A stretch of 64,000 nt of DNA, taken from assembly GCF_000364165.2 (NCBI RefSeq), contig NZ_CP097810.1:2544130-2608129 (forward strand). The letters are read 5' to 3'. Source of the DNA: Clostridium sp. MD294. Its GTDB lineage: Bacteria; Bacillota; Clostridia; Lachnospirales; Anaerotignaceae. Made by a program: the position numbers and the translations under genes. Within the stretch, counting starts at the first letter, position 1. Every line of letters begins with the position of its first letter. The notes under the pieces were generated by a model that ran no database searches, was not told where the DNA came from, and saw nothing but the letters and a program-made list of their open reading frames with translations. Shown one piece after another: positions 8,699 through 17,263 of the stretch.

Positions 8699-10066
8699 TT
8701 AATGGTTACAAGGGTTTTTAGTAACTGTTTCAATCAATTTATCATAAAAAACCATTCCACAATCCACACAATATCTTGCTTCATAATATTTTGTTTCACA
8801 AGAACCATCTTTCAATTTTGTGTGTTTTGTTGCTGTAGTGTTTTTTAGTGTATGCACATGGCTTGCTCTGCTTTCTTCCATTTCTGCTCCATAATATGGT
8901 ATAGAAGTTCCATCTTCAAAAAAGAGTTTATAGCTAATATCTGGATTGTCTTCCACAATAAGCTGATTTTCTGGAATAGGCTCTATATAAGAAGCATCTC
9001 TTACTTCTGGCACTTCTTCTTCAGGAATTTCTAAACCAAGTATTATTTCTGTGGTTTCTGCATTCGTAATATCTACTCTGTTAGAAAACAGTTGTCTTAT
9101 CGTAAAATCCATATTTTTTGCAATCGCTGTTGACTCAAACAACCAAGCACATGCTACTGTTAAAACTGCTACATTTTTTACAATATTTCCTTTTCTTTTT
9201 TTACTCATAATACATTCAATCCTCCTAAAATATTCTTTTTTACTACTTCCACCAATACAAACAACATAACTTTTCCACTTTTTATACTGTTTACTTTCCT
9301 CTATTATTTTCACAATAAGTTTACAGTATAACATTTTCTTTTCTTCGTCAAAATCATGAGTAACTGCCTCATCACAGTTGATTTCAATATACTCATATAA
9401 ATTTTGTCTTAAAAAATAAAATATAGGATTAAACCAATGAAAAGAAGTCAAGAGTACCATCAAAAAATTCAATAAAGCATCATTATGTTTTATATGAAAA
9501 AATTCATGGCTTAGTATGAGTTCTATTTCTTCCGCTGTCAGCCTATCAATTAATTTTGCTGGAATAATAATATAATGTTCTTTTATTCCTACTACACATG
9601 GCTCAAAAATTTCTGGATTGCCAACAATATGTACTTTTTTATTACAGTTCCATTTTTTTGTTACTTTTTCAATGATAATTTCCCATGTATCATCTTGTAT
9701 GTGAAAACTTTTCTTTTTTAATTTTTGAACAAATGTGATATATTCGTAAATATTTAAAAACAAAAAGAATATCACACCTAATAACCAAATAATATTGATA
9801 TACTGTATAAAATCATGTATTTTCTCAAATACGAAACATTCCCACTCATTACTTAACATAACAACAATATTATAATCGCCAAAAAATACTTCTGTTTCTT
9901 CTGGTATAAATAAAATCATACAAAATGGTATTAAAAAAGAACATACTGCAATTATATTAATCATAATTATAAGTTTTGACGAAATCGTTTGATAAACAAA
10001 TCTTGCTAATAAAAAATAGACTATACTAAACATAAAACCGCATATAGACGCCATGACAGCTAACAT
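8699..10066 (-). CDS. BlaR1/MecR1-type M56 membrane metallopeptidase with a non-penicillin-binding ectodomain
   Basis: 455 aa. The first 110 residues hold three hydrophobic segments. The zinc peptidase core follows, with HEFFH (HExxH, about 188-192) and a downstream ECD-type glutamate in EINCDEAV. A further membrane segment (VLTVACAWLFESTAIA, about 300) is followed by an outside domain of only about 135 residues. Classical BlaR1 carries a 250-residue serine penicillin-binding domain there; this one instead has an acidic linker and a small Cys/His end (C-x9-C-x2-C, then NPCNH). The family cleaves, directly or through a relay, the BlaI repressor after sensing a signal. It starts 7 bases after blaI, so they are one operon. 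The signal is probably not a beta-lactam. Confidence 0.85.
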   Translation of the reverse strand: MLAVMASICGFMFSIVYFLLARFVYQTISSKLIIMINIIAVCSFLIPFCMILFIPEETEVFFGDYNIVVMLSNEWECFVFEKIHDFIQYINIIWLLGVIFFLFLNIYEYITFVQKLKKKSFHIQDDTWEIIIEKVTKKWNCNKKVHIVGNPEIFEPCVVGIKEHYIIIPAKLIDRLTAEEIELILSHEFFHIKHNDALLNFLMVLLTSFHWFNPIFYFLRQNLYEYIEINCDEAVTHDFDEEKKMLYCKLIVKIIEESKQYKKWKSYVVCIGGSSKKEYFRRIECIMSKKRKGNIVKNVAVLTVACAWLFESTAIAKNMDFTIRQLFSNRVDITNAETTEIILGLEIPEEEVPEVRDASYIEPIPENQLIVEDNPDISYKLFFEDGTSIPYYGAEMEESRASHVHTLKNTTATKHTKLKDGSCETKYYEARYCVDCGMVFYDKLIETVTKNPCNH

Positions 10067-10073
10067 AAAAATA

Positions 10074-10460
10074 TTATTGATGATTAAAATGATTTATCCA
10101 CTCCTTTACTTCTTCTATTTCCTTTTTGCTCATATTGTTTTTAGAAAAAGCGGTTAAAAATCCTTTTAAAGAACCTCCAAATCTTGTATTCACTAATTCT
10201 TTTGCAGCATCTTCATTATATTGTTCTCTGCTAATTAAAGGATAATAATATACTAATTTATCCTTTTTCGTTTTTGAAACCATGCCTTTTTTTTCAAGAC
10301 GGGTTAAAAAAGTTGCTACTTTTTGATAAATCCATATGCCTTCTTTTTCTTCTTTTGTCAACATAGAAATTAATTCTGAAACAGTAATCATCTCTCCCTT
10401 TTCCCAAACTTTTTCCATCACTTTCATTTCTGCATCTGAAACTCTAATTAAATCTCCCAT
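10074..10460 (-). CDS. BlaI/MecI/CopY-family transcriptional repressor
   Basis: 128 aa from ATG at 10460 with AAAGGAGG in front; the longer frame upstream has no RBS and crosses the promoter. Winged-helix signature: VSDAEMKVMEKVWEKGEMITVSEL, then WIYQKVATFLTRLEKKGMVSK and YYYPLISREQY, as in BlaI. The C-terminal dimerisation part ends with KEWINHF. It should bind the AAACAANTTGTTT inverted repeat in its own promoter and before the secreted-protein gene, and be removed when the partner peptidase is activated. Confidence 0.92.
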   Translation of the reverse strand: MGDLIRVSDAEMKVMEKVWEKGEMITVSELISMLTKEEKEGIWIYQKVATFLTRLEKKGMVSKTKKDKLVYYYPLISREQYNEDAAKELVNTRFGGSLKGFLTAFSKNNMSKKEIEEVKEWINHFNHQ

Positions 10461-10479
10461 ACTTTTTCCTCCTTTCATT

Positions 10480-10535
10480 AAACAAATTGTTTTGTATGGT
10501 ATTATAATACTATCATATTTTATATTGTGTGTCAA
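10480..10535 (-). promoter_or_regulatory. Promoter and operator of the repressor-peptidase operon
   Basis: Minus strand: TTGACA (10535-10530), 17 bases, TAGTAT (10512-10507), then AAACAATTTGTTT (10492-10480). Sequence, spacing and flanks mirror the site at 8595-8642, pointing to autoregulation. Confidence 0.8.
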
Positions 10536-10582
10536 AATTTTCATAAAATAACAAAAATACTATCATTAATTTTCAAAGCTAA

Positions 10583-10870
10583 TCAATAAATTGGAAATTA
10601 CTAGAAGTGATAAAAAATTGTATACAATTCAAAATTGCATCAATTGCAAACAGAAAAAAGGGATATTCCTTTCCCCACTTGTTGGGGTGTGTCTACGCTT
10701 CGGTTGATACTAAATGTCCAGTGGTCTTAGCACTCCCAAACCCAAAATGCAAATTTTTTTGAAATTTGTAAAACACCTTTGGCGTGGCTTTTCTTTTTTT
10801 TGAAATGTTATTTTTATTGCACTGTATATAAATTTTACTATTAAAAATAAAGTGCTTTTCAATAAAAATT
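10583..10870 (+). repeat. Dispersed intergenic hairpin repeat, copy B
   Basis: Same order of landmarks as copy A, including ATTGTATACAATTC, GTGTCTACGCTTCGGTTG and AATGCAAATTTTTTTGAAAT. The TGCTGAATGTC hairpin is decayed here (ACTAAATGTCCAGTGGTCTTAGCA), so this copy is the least intact. Fills the gap between the repressor promoter and the tandem array. Confidence 0.8.
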
Positions 10871-10993
10871 TTATCTAGTAATCACACTTGTTTGTATGTG
10901 CATATTGGACAATTTTTCAACCAGTTCTGTTACTGTTCCTTGCCATTCTGAACTTTCTTTTGTTAATAATAAATTGATAACCTCTAAAAGCAG
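10871..10993 (-). pseudogene. Tail of a minus-strand gene, possibly VirE/primase-like
   Basis: The minus strand reads LLLEVINLLLTKESSEWQGT then VTELVEKLSNMHIQT to TAA at 10871. The E-W-x-G-T-x-T-E-L motif resembles C-terminal ends of phage or element VirE/primase proteins. It is cut at 10993, immediately before the truncated first unit of the tandem array, so the junction records an insertion or deletion. Confidence 0.35.
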
Positions 10994-10997
10994 ATTA

Positions 10998-11222
10998 AAC
11001 TATAAAATTTATGGTACAGAAGTTGGCTGGCAATATGCTTATGAACATCTACAAAATAATAAAATAGACTTTAATAGTGTTAAAGAGGAAGCAATGACAT
11101 CTATAACATTACGTGCAGATTTTGGTGATATTAATACACAAATACAACAAAAGCAACAATTAGGTTATGAAATGGATTATATTGTGGATTTAATGAATGC
11201 TTTAGAAGAAAGAAAGGATTGA
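10998..11222 (+). pseudogene. Tandem array unit 1: C-terminal end of a 263-aa-type gene
   Basis: From NYKIYGTEVGWQYAYEHLQN to LMNALEERKD the frame aligns with the last 75 residues of the unit 3 protein (12332-13123). The sequence before 10998 belongs to an unrelated opposite-strand fragment, so the start of the unit is lost. The longer open frame from 10896 is a chimera and not a real start. Confidence 0.75.
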
Positions 11223-11228
11223 TGATAT

Positions 11229-11387
11229 ATGAAGAAATTAATGTCATTATTATTAAGTTCTGTATTATATTTGTCATTAGCTATGCCGATAATATTACAG
11301 AATGAAATATTAATAAAATTAATCTTTTCATTTCATTATGAAAATAAAATGATATTACAGAAAGGAGTAACGAAGTATGGATTTTAG
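11229..11387 (+). CDS. Small signal-peptide-only ORF, array unit 1 junction
   Basis: 52 aa starting MKKLMSLLLSSVLYLSLAMP, the same signal peptide as the 924-aa protein at 13130, then diverging into ILQNEILIKLIF and ending at a TAG that overlaps the start of the next gene by 11 bases. It is probably the stump of a duplicated long gene. Both stumps have kept an open frame with changes that do not break it, so expression is possible. Confidence 0.5.
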   Translation: MKKLMSLLLSSVLYLSLAMPIILQNEILIKLIFSFHYENKMILQKGVTKYGF

Positions 11388-12177
11388 AATTGGAACAGGG
11401 GGTATTTCCTACCCGAATGTTTCGCAGGCAAAACAAGACAAAAAAGTAGAAAGGCAGAGTTTTCAGGGGAGTTTAGAGAAAGTAATTCAAAACCAGAAAA
11501 TGACACAGCCGCAAGACAGCATTGAATTTTCGGAGGAGTCTGACTTTAAAAAACTAGAAAAACTAAAAGAACTAAACGATGCTACTGATTTTAGTGGTAT
11601 GACAGATATTGAAAAATATACAGTCATTATACAAAGATACGAAAAGGCTTTCCCAGATTTAATTGCACAGTGGGCAGGAGCTGCTGGTAATAGTGATGTT
11701 GCTGAGCACTTTACTGAAGAAATAAAAAGACAAAATATCAGAGATGACAATTTGTATCAAATTTATAAAGGTTACGACAAAATGACTGATGAACAGAAAT
11801 GGGAAAGTATCCAAAAGGAATATGGTAATCCTCAAAATGGCATTAAACAAATTTCTGCACTAGCAGAATTAAAATTTTCTGGATTAATTGATAGAGATAC
11901 TGTTGATCATATGTTTTTTATATTACAGCAAAAAGCTAGATATGCTGGTGCTGATAGTAAGGGTCGAGATTATGTAAAAGAGGAACTTTTTCTAACTTCA
12001 ACTGGTGATCAATTTGCATATGAATATTTACAAAATAATAAAATTGACTTCAATCAAATTGCAACAAAAACAAAACAATTTGTAAGATATGAAGATCCTC
12101 AAGTTCAAAAAGAATTTAATTATGAGGTAGATTATATTACAGAATTAATGAATGCTTTAGAAGGAAGAAAGGATTGA
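11377..12177 (+). CDS. Tandem array unit 2 protein (266 aa), conserved N terminus, variable C terminus
   Basis: Starts MDFRIGTGGISYPNVSQAK with RBS GAAAGGAG. There is no signal peptide. The first about 153 residues are almost identical in protein and DNA to the unit 3 protein. They contain QPQDSIEFSEESD and an acidic/helical region through NPQNGI. After that the two differ strongly (here AELKFSGLIDRDTVDHMFF) and become similar again over QFAYEYLQNNKID and the last 25 residues. Family not recognised. The pattern of a fixed N terminus and mosaic C terminus suggests diversification by duplication and recombination. Followed 6 bases later by a signal-peptide ORF. Confidence 0.8.
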   Translation: MDFRIGTGGISYPNVSQAKQDKKVERQSFQGSLEKVIQNQKMTQPQDSIEFSEESDFKKLEKLKELNDATDFSGMTDIEKYTVIIQRYEKAFPDLIAQWAGAAGNSDVAEHFTEEIKRQNIRDDNLYQIYKGYDKMTDEQKWESIQKEYGNPQNGIKQISALAELKFSGLIDRDTVDHMFFILQQKARYAGADSKGRDYVKEELFLTSTGDQFAYEYLQNNKIDFNQIATKTKQFVRYEDPQVQKEFNYEVDYITELMNALEGRKD

Positions 12178-12183
12178 TGATAT

Positions 12184-12342
12184 ATGAAGAAATTAATGTC
12201 TTTATTATTAAGTTCTGTATTATGTTTGTCATTAGCAATGCCGATAATATTACAGAATGAAATATTAATAAAATTAATCTTTTCATTTCATCATAAAAAT
12301 AAAATTATATTACAGAAAGGAGAAATAAAATATGGATTTTAG
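12184..12342 (+). CDS. Small signal-peptide-only ORF, array unit 2 junction
   Basis: 52 aa, MKKLMSLLLSSVLCLSLAMP then ILQNEILIKLIFSF, the same build as 11229-11387 and again overlapping the next start by 11 bases. The intergenic sequence after the signal peptide is nearly identical between the two, so the duplication unit is about 950 bp (starts at 11229, 12184, 13130). Confidence 0.5.
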   Translation: MKKLMSLLLSSVLCLSLAMPIILQNEILIKLIFSFHHKNKIILQKGEIKYGF

Positions 12343-13123
12343 AATTGGAACAGGGGGCATTTCCTACACAAATGTTTCGCAGACAAAGCAAGACAAAAAA
12401 GTAGAAAGGCAAAGTTTTCAGGGGAGTTTAGAGAAAGTAATTCAAAACCAGAAAATGACACAGCCACAAGACAGCATTGAATTTTCGGAGGAGTCTGACT
12501 TTAAAAAACTAGAAAAACTAAAAGAACTAAACGATGCTACTGATTTTAGTGGTATGACAGATATTGAAAAATATACAGTCATTATACAAAGATACGAAAA
12601 GGCTTTCCCAGATTTAATTGCACAGTGGGCAGGAGCTGCTGGTAATAGTGATGTTGCTGAGCACTTTACTGAAGAAATAAAAAGACAAAATATCAGAGAT
12701 GACAATTTGTATCAAATTTATAAAGGTTACAACAAAATGACTGATGAACAGAAATGGGAAAGTATCCAAAAGGAATATGGTAATCCTCAAAATGGCATTG
12801 ATCAGATCTCTTTGCTAAAAGAGTTAAAATCCTCAGGATTAGTTGATTCATATAGTATTAATTATATGATTAGGGAGGTAATTTATCAGGCTCAAGTCGC
12901 AGGAACTTCTGAACATGGTCGCAACTATAAAGTTTATGGTACAGAAGTTGGTTCCCAATATGCGTATGAATATCTGCAAAATAATAAAATTGATGTTAAT
13001 GCGGTTGCAAAAGAATTAAAAATATCTATGACATTTAATGACTTCCAGCAACAGCAAGAATTTAATTATGAAATAGATTATATTGTGGATTTAATGAATG
13101 CTTTAGAAGAAAGAGAGGATTGA
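12332..13123 (+). CDS. Tandem array unit 3 protein (263 aa)
   Basis: Starts MDFRIGTGGISYTNVSQTK, RBS GAAAGGAG. Nearly identical to the unit 2 protein up to NPQNGI, then its own middle (LLKELKSSGLVDSYSINYM) and a C-terminal part closest to the unit 1 fragment (YKVYGTEVGSQYAYEYLQN, then IDYIVDLMNALEERED). No signal peptide or membrane segment. It lies 6 bases before the intact 924-aa secreted protein, so the pair (cytosolic 263-aa protein plus secreted partner) looks like the ancestral unit. Confidence 0.8.
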   Translation: MDFRIGTGGISYTNVSQTKQDKKVERQSFQGSLEKVIQNQKMTQPQDSIEFSEESDFKKLEKLKELNDATDFSGMTDIEKYTVIIQRYEKAFPDLIAQWAGAAGNSDVAEHFTEEIKRQNIRDDNLYQIYKGYNKMTDEQKWESIQKEYGNPQNGIDQISLLKELKSSGLVDSYSINYMIREVIYQAQVAGTSEHGRNYKVYGTEVGSQYAYEYLQNNKIDVNAVAKELKISMTFNDFQQQQEFNYEIDYIVDLMNALEERED

Positions 13124-13129
13124 TGATAT

Positions 13130-15904
13130 ATGAAGAAATTAATGTCTTTATTATTAAGTTCTGTATTATGTTTGTCATTAGCAATACCAACAGTGGCATT
13201 TGGTGCAGATACTATAGATGATATAGATACAGAAATTGAACAAGAATATAATATTATTGATGATGTAGATGTGGACACTATAGAAGATGAGCAGAAAGAT
13301 ATTGATGATATGCCTACTGTTTCTATTACTATGAACGAAAAAGGGGAAATACAAAATATTAATTCAGACGAAGGTATTATGATAGAACCCTCTACAGAAA
13401 ATAATGAAGCTGATGATGAAGTAATAAACGATGAAACTACAGAAGATAAAACTGATGACGAAGTAGTAAATGATGAAGCTACAGAAGATAAAACTGATGA
13501 CGAAGTAGTAAATGATGAAACTATAGAAGATAACGCTGATGACGAAGTAGTAAATAATGAAACTACAGAAGATAAAACTGATGATGAAGTAGTAAATGAT
13601 GAAACTACAGAAGATAAAACTGATGATGAAGTAATAAATGATGAAACTACAGAAGATAAAACTGATGATGAAGTAATAAATGATGAAACTACAGAAGACA
13701 AAACTGATGATGAAGTAGTAAATGATGAAACAAAACAGGATATTACTGATAAATCAGAAACAGAAAATACAGAAAACATAGAAACAGAAGACATACAAGA
13801 AAAAGCAGCTCCTATACAAGGTGTTTTAACAGATTATTATGGTGTTTATATAGAAAGTATAGGAGAAAAACCTAATGAATCTATAAGAGAGAATATAGAC
13901 GGTAAAGGCAGCAATATGCAAAAATACACCTACTATTCTCAAAAAACACACTATAACAATGAAGTTACTGTAAATGTTAGAATGGATGGCTTAGGGCTTA
14001 ATGAAAAGACTAGTTTAAGTGCTGGTAAATTTGGTTTTTGTCCAACTCACATTGAACAAGTTGACCCATCAAATAATGCTGTATTATCGTCTTCTGTAGA
14101 TTATGTTATTACTAATTTAGACCCTGAAGAAAAACAGGTTAGACTTGAATGTTCCGTTGAGCCTGCCCAAGATAAAATGAAAACAGTAACTAGAGTATTT
14201 GTTATTAAATTAAAAGGCTCTGAAGAAAGCGGAGATAGTGCTGCTGCTCCTACCTCACCAGAATTTATAGTAGATAATAATAAAACAGGATTACTTTTAA
14301 CAGGTGCTGACTCCAGAATGGAATATCGCAAAGAAGAAACAGATACATGGATAGATTGTACAGATAGTGACATCGCTTTTGCTGCACCAGAAGCAAACAC
14401 AAATTATTATATTCGTTACAAAGCACAAGGAGATGCTCCTGCTTCTCAAACAAAAAAAATAACTGCTTATGCAAGACCAACTGCTTCTATTATTCGTATT
14501 GATGCTGCTACAGAACGCCTTGTACAAGCTGTAGGATATACTTTTGATAAAACATATGAAATGAAAGTTGATAATGGAGAATATTTTGATGTAACAGATG
14601 AAATATTAGAAACTGGTGCGGCTCCTTTTTTGGATAAAGTGCCTACTGGAACACAACAAACATTGTACATCAGAAAAAAAGCAACAGATACTATACCCGC
14701 TGGTTTTGAAAGACAAATTGTACTTTTACCAAGAGCAGCTACACCAACAGGTTTAAAATATGACAAAGTTACTTTTCAGTTGACAGGTGTTACATCAGGT
14801 ATGGAATATCTTAATCCTACAAAATCAAGCTGGACTTCTATTAGTAAAGATATTAATTTATCATCACTTGCAACTACTGAAAATGCAGTAGAAATTAAAG
14901 TGCGTGTAAAACAAACAACAACAAATTCTGCTTCTCGTCCATATGTATTTACAATACCAAAATTATCTCCTGCTCCAACATGGAAAATTGATTATAAAAA
15001 TGAATTACTTACAGGATTTACAGCAAATCAAAGTTATGAATGGAGAAAATCTGGAACTACAACATGGAAAACATTTAATGGTCCTTCTGTTCCTCTTTCT
15101 GAATTAGGCTATACTAATATTGGATTTAATATTTATGTGCGTCGTCAACAAACAACTACAGAACCTTGTTCTGCTGCAACTTATGTCAATATACCTTCTA
15201 GACCAAATGGCCCTACAATAAGTTTTGTATGTAATGATACTAGATATAAAGATGATGTTGTGCTTAAAGGTATTGATAATTCAATGCAGTATAGTTTAGA
15301 TTTAGGAAAAACATGGAAAAATGTTACTAGCACAGAAATGGTAACAGATTTCCGTAGTGCAAGTTATAAAATCTATTTCCGTTACAAAGCAACAGATAAT
15401 GCTTTTTTATCTAAAAATGCTATTTTTACCATAGGAACAAGAGCAAAAGCACCTACTGTTTCTATTAATAAAACTACAGAAATATTAAATACAACGTCTG
15501 TAATGGAATATTCTTATAATAATGTTAACTTTACACATTGTAGTGGAAATATGGATATGAAAGCAGTAATTGATGCTATTCCTACAGGAGGAAGCAAAAG
15601 TATTTATATTAGAAAATTTGCTACCGAAACAAGTCCATACAGTCTTACCAAAGAAATTAAAATATATGCAAGAAGTAATGCACCTACAACACCAAAATAT
15701 GATAGTGCAACACAAAAAATTAATGGTATGACAACTGCTATGATGTACAAAGCTAACACAGAAACAACTTGGCATACACTTTCAAAAGGAACTAGCATAA
15801 GTGTTGCAGGTTATATTAAAAATAATCCAAATACTACTATAGAAATTAGATATAAAGCAACAACAACATCTTCTGCTTCTAAACCACTTTTTATTAAATT
15901 ATAA
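13130..15904 (+). CDS. Large secreted repeat protein (924 aa)
   Basis: Signal peptide MKKLMSLLLSSVLCLSLAIP, cut near AFGA. An acidic Asp/Glu/Thr region follows with eight 14-residue repeats (about 95-206, DDEVVNDETTEDKT). Then comes a beta-rich module (about 230-360) and seven modules of about 75-85 residues from about 370 to the end. Each module starts with a Pro/Ala linker (ARPTAS, PRAATPTG, PSRPNGPT, ARSNAPTTP), has an M-E-Y-type strand and a conserved Trp, and ends with I-R-x-x-A-T-x-T. These look like the immunoglobulin/FN3-like modules of clostridial surface proteins (DUF4073-like). There is no LPxTG or choline-binding end. Probable role: extracellular surface or matrix protein; ligand unknown. 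An intrinsic terminator follows. Confidence 0.85.
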   Translation: MKKLMSLLLSSVLCLSLAIPTVAFGADTIDDIDTEIEQEYNIIDDVDVDTIEDEQKDIDDMPTVSITMNEKGEIQNINSDEGIMIEPSTENNEADDEVINDETTEDKTDDEVVNDEATEDKTDDEVVNDETIEDNADDEVVNNETTEDKTDDEVVNDETTEDKTDDEVINDETTEDKTDDEVINDETTEDKTDDEVVNDETKQDITDKSETENTENIETEDIQEKAAPIQGVLTDYYGVYIESIGEKPNESIRENIDGKGSNMQKYTYYSQKTHYNNEVTVNVRMDGLGLNEKTSLSAGKFGFCPTHIEQVDPSNNAVLSSSVDYVITNLDPEEKQVRLECSVEPAQDKMKTVTRVFVIKLKGSEESGDSAAAPTSPEFIVDNNKTGLLLTGADSRMEYRKEETDTWIDCTDSDIAFAAPEANTNYYIRYKAQGDAPASQTKKITAYARPTASIIRIDAATERLVQAVGYTFDKTYEMKVDNGEYFDVTDEILETGAAPFLDKVPTGTQQTLYIRKKATDTIPAGFERQIVLLPRAATPTGLKYDKVTFQLTGVTSGMEYLNPTKSSWTSISKDINLSSLATTENAVEIKVRVKQTTTNSASRPYVFTIPKLSPAPTWKIDYKNELLTGFTANQSYEWRKSGTTTWKTFNGPSVPLSELGYTNIGFNIYVRRQQTTTEPCSAATYVNIPSRPNGPTISFVCNDTRYKDDVVLKGIDNSMQYSLDLGKTWKNVTSTEMVTDFRSASYKIYFRYKATDNAFLSKNAIFTIGTRAKAPTVSINKTTEILNTTSVMEYSYNNVNFTHCSGNMDMKAVIDAIPTGGSKSIYIRKFATETSPYSLTKEIKIYARSNAPTTPKYDSATQKINGMTTAMMYKANTETTWHTLSKGTSISVAGYIKNNPNTTIEIRYKATTTSSASKPLFIKL
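13412..13747 (+). repeat. Eight 42-bp coding tandem repeats
   Basis: Eight consecutive 42-base units encoding DDEVVNDETTEDKT with few substitutions; the eighth diverges at its end. High identity of neighbouring units suggests copy-number change by slippage. Confidence 0.95.
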
Positions 15905-15905
15905 T

Positions 15906-15945
15906 AAAAATGCTCTATATTATTGACAGTATAGAGCATTTTTAT
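15906..15945 (+). terminator. Intrinsic terminator of the array
   Basis: AAAAATGCTCTATA pairs with TATAGAGCATTTTT around a short loop, followed by T-rich sequence, right after the 924-aa gene. Confidence 0.9.
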
Positions 15946-16074
15946 TTTTTGTTCTATTTTTCTCTTTTGTTTTGATAAATTTTTAATTTTAAAAAAAAGA
16001 AACTCTAAACTTTTTTGTAATAATTACTTTACTCTTAATAAAAATAGTAAAAATTTTTTTAGAATTTTTTCAGA

Positions 16075-16360
16075 TAAATAAATGAATTGTAAAATAATTA
16101 GAAATATCAAAAACTACACAAAAAATAAAAACTACAATGAGTGCAAGTAGGGGAAAGGGATATTTCTTTCCTCGCTTGTTGATGTATGTCTACGCTTCGC
16201 TCCGGTCGGTGCTGAATGTCCAGCGGACATTCAGCACCTCCAAACCCCAAATGCAAATTTTTTGAAATTTACAAAACGCCTTCGGCGTGGCTTTTCCTTT
16301 TTTTTGGAATGTCGTTTTTATTATACTATATATAATATTTACTATTAAAAATAAATTGAT
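16075..16360 (+). repeat. Dispersed intergenic hairpin repeat, copy C
   Basis: The best preserved hairpin: TGCTGAATGTCCAGCG pairs perfectly with GGACATTCAGCA (16210-16236). Followed by CCCCAAATGCAAATTT and AACGCCTTCGGCG. Shares about 300 more bases with copy A to the right (to about 16690). The stretch 16360-17000 holds no gene that I can support. Confidence 0.85.
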
Positions 16361-16999
16361 TTTAAACAAAATCTTTAATTGAAAAATTTCCTTTTAGCAG
16401 TTTAAAATAGAAAATTTCTTTGTTGCCTTTTTATACTATATAATAATATTGCTATCAAAAAATAAAACTACTTTTATGTAAATTTTGCAAAAAAAATTCT
16501 CTCTTAACAGCTCAAAAAAGAAGTTTGTTTTATTCCTTATTTTACTATTAAGAAAGAAAATTATTATAGTTAAAAATATTATATACCCTATATTAATAAT
16601 ATATACACACTACATATTATATATCTCTTCTATAAATTTATAAAATAATATGAATGCCCTTATTTGCTTTCAGAGCGTTGTAAATACAACACTTTATTCA
16701 TTTCTAAAAATGTTGTAATGCAAACTTTCTTACTCAGCTTAGCACATTCGTTGCTGAAGTATGAATTAAACCAGTAATTATTTTGAAAAATAATTTATTG
16801 ATATATAATAAACATACCATCAATTTTATTTGTTAGTCAACTTCCTTTTGTAAGATTGGAACAAACTGATTGCCATAATTTTTATATTTATATCTTTGGG
16901 TGCCTTTTTATATATCTAACACTCTATAAAAAATAAGTAAATAAATTTTTAGTAGTAAAAAAATATTATCTGTAGTTCATAAATGAACTATGTAACCAC

Positions 17000-17122
17000 T
17001 TAGCTCTCTGGTATCAAATCATCTTTTTTTATTTTTTTACCCTTCTTATTGTTTATTTTCTTCTTGCAAAACTGTATAACTTTTTCAAATACTTCGTTAT
17101 TGTATTTGATTTTAACTTTCAT
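17000..17122 (-). CDS. Possible 40-aa lysine-rich small ORF
   Basis: ATG at 17122 to TAA at 17000: MKVKIKYNNEVFEKVIQFCK, then a lysine-rich end. The RBS is weak and no family is recognised. It may be a gene stump. Confidence 0.25.
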   Translation of the reverse strand: MKVKIKYNNEVFEKVIQFCKKKINNKKGKKIKKDDLIPES

Positions 17123-17263
17123 ATTGATAATCTCTTAAATTTTTAATTTTTTTCAAACTAAAAATTGAATATGTGAAAAACAATAATGTTTTTTATTTTA
17201 TATTAAAAAAAGAGCCAATTTATTTCTATGAAAATAGATAAACAAACAGACTCTTATGTATTT

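Noticed and set aside
10896..10997. N-terminal extension of the 108-aa frame
   Set aside because: The extension is antisense to another gene remnant; homology to the array begins only at 10998.
13078..13794. 238-aa Ser/Val-rich frame on the minus strand
   Set aside because: It is the mirror of the 42-bp coding repeats of the 924-aa protein; no RBS and no family.
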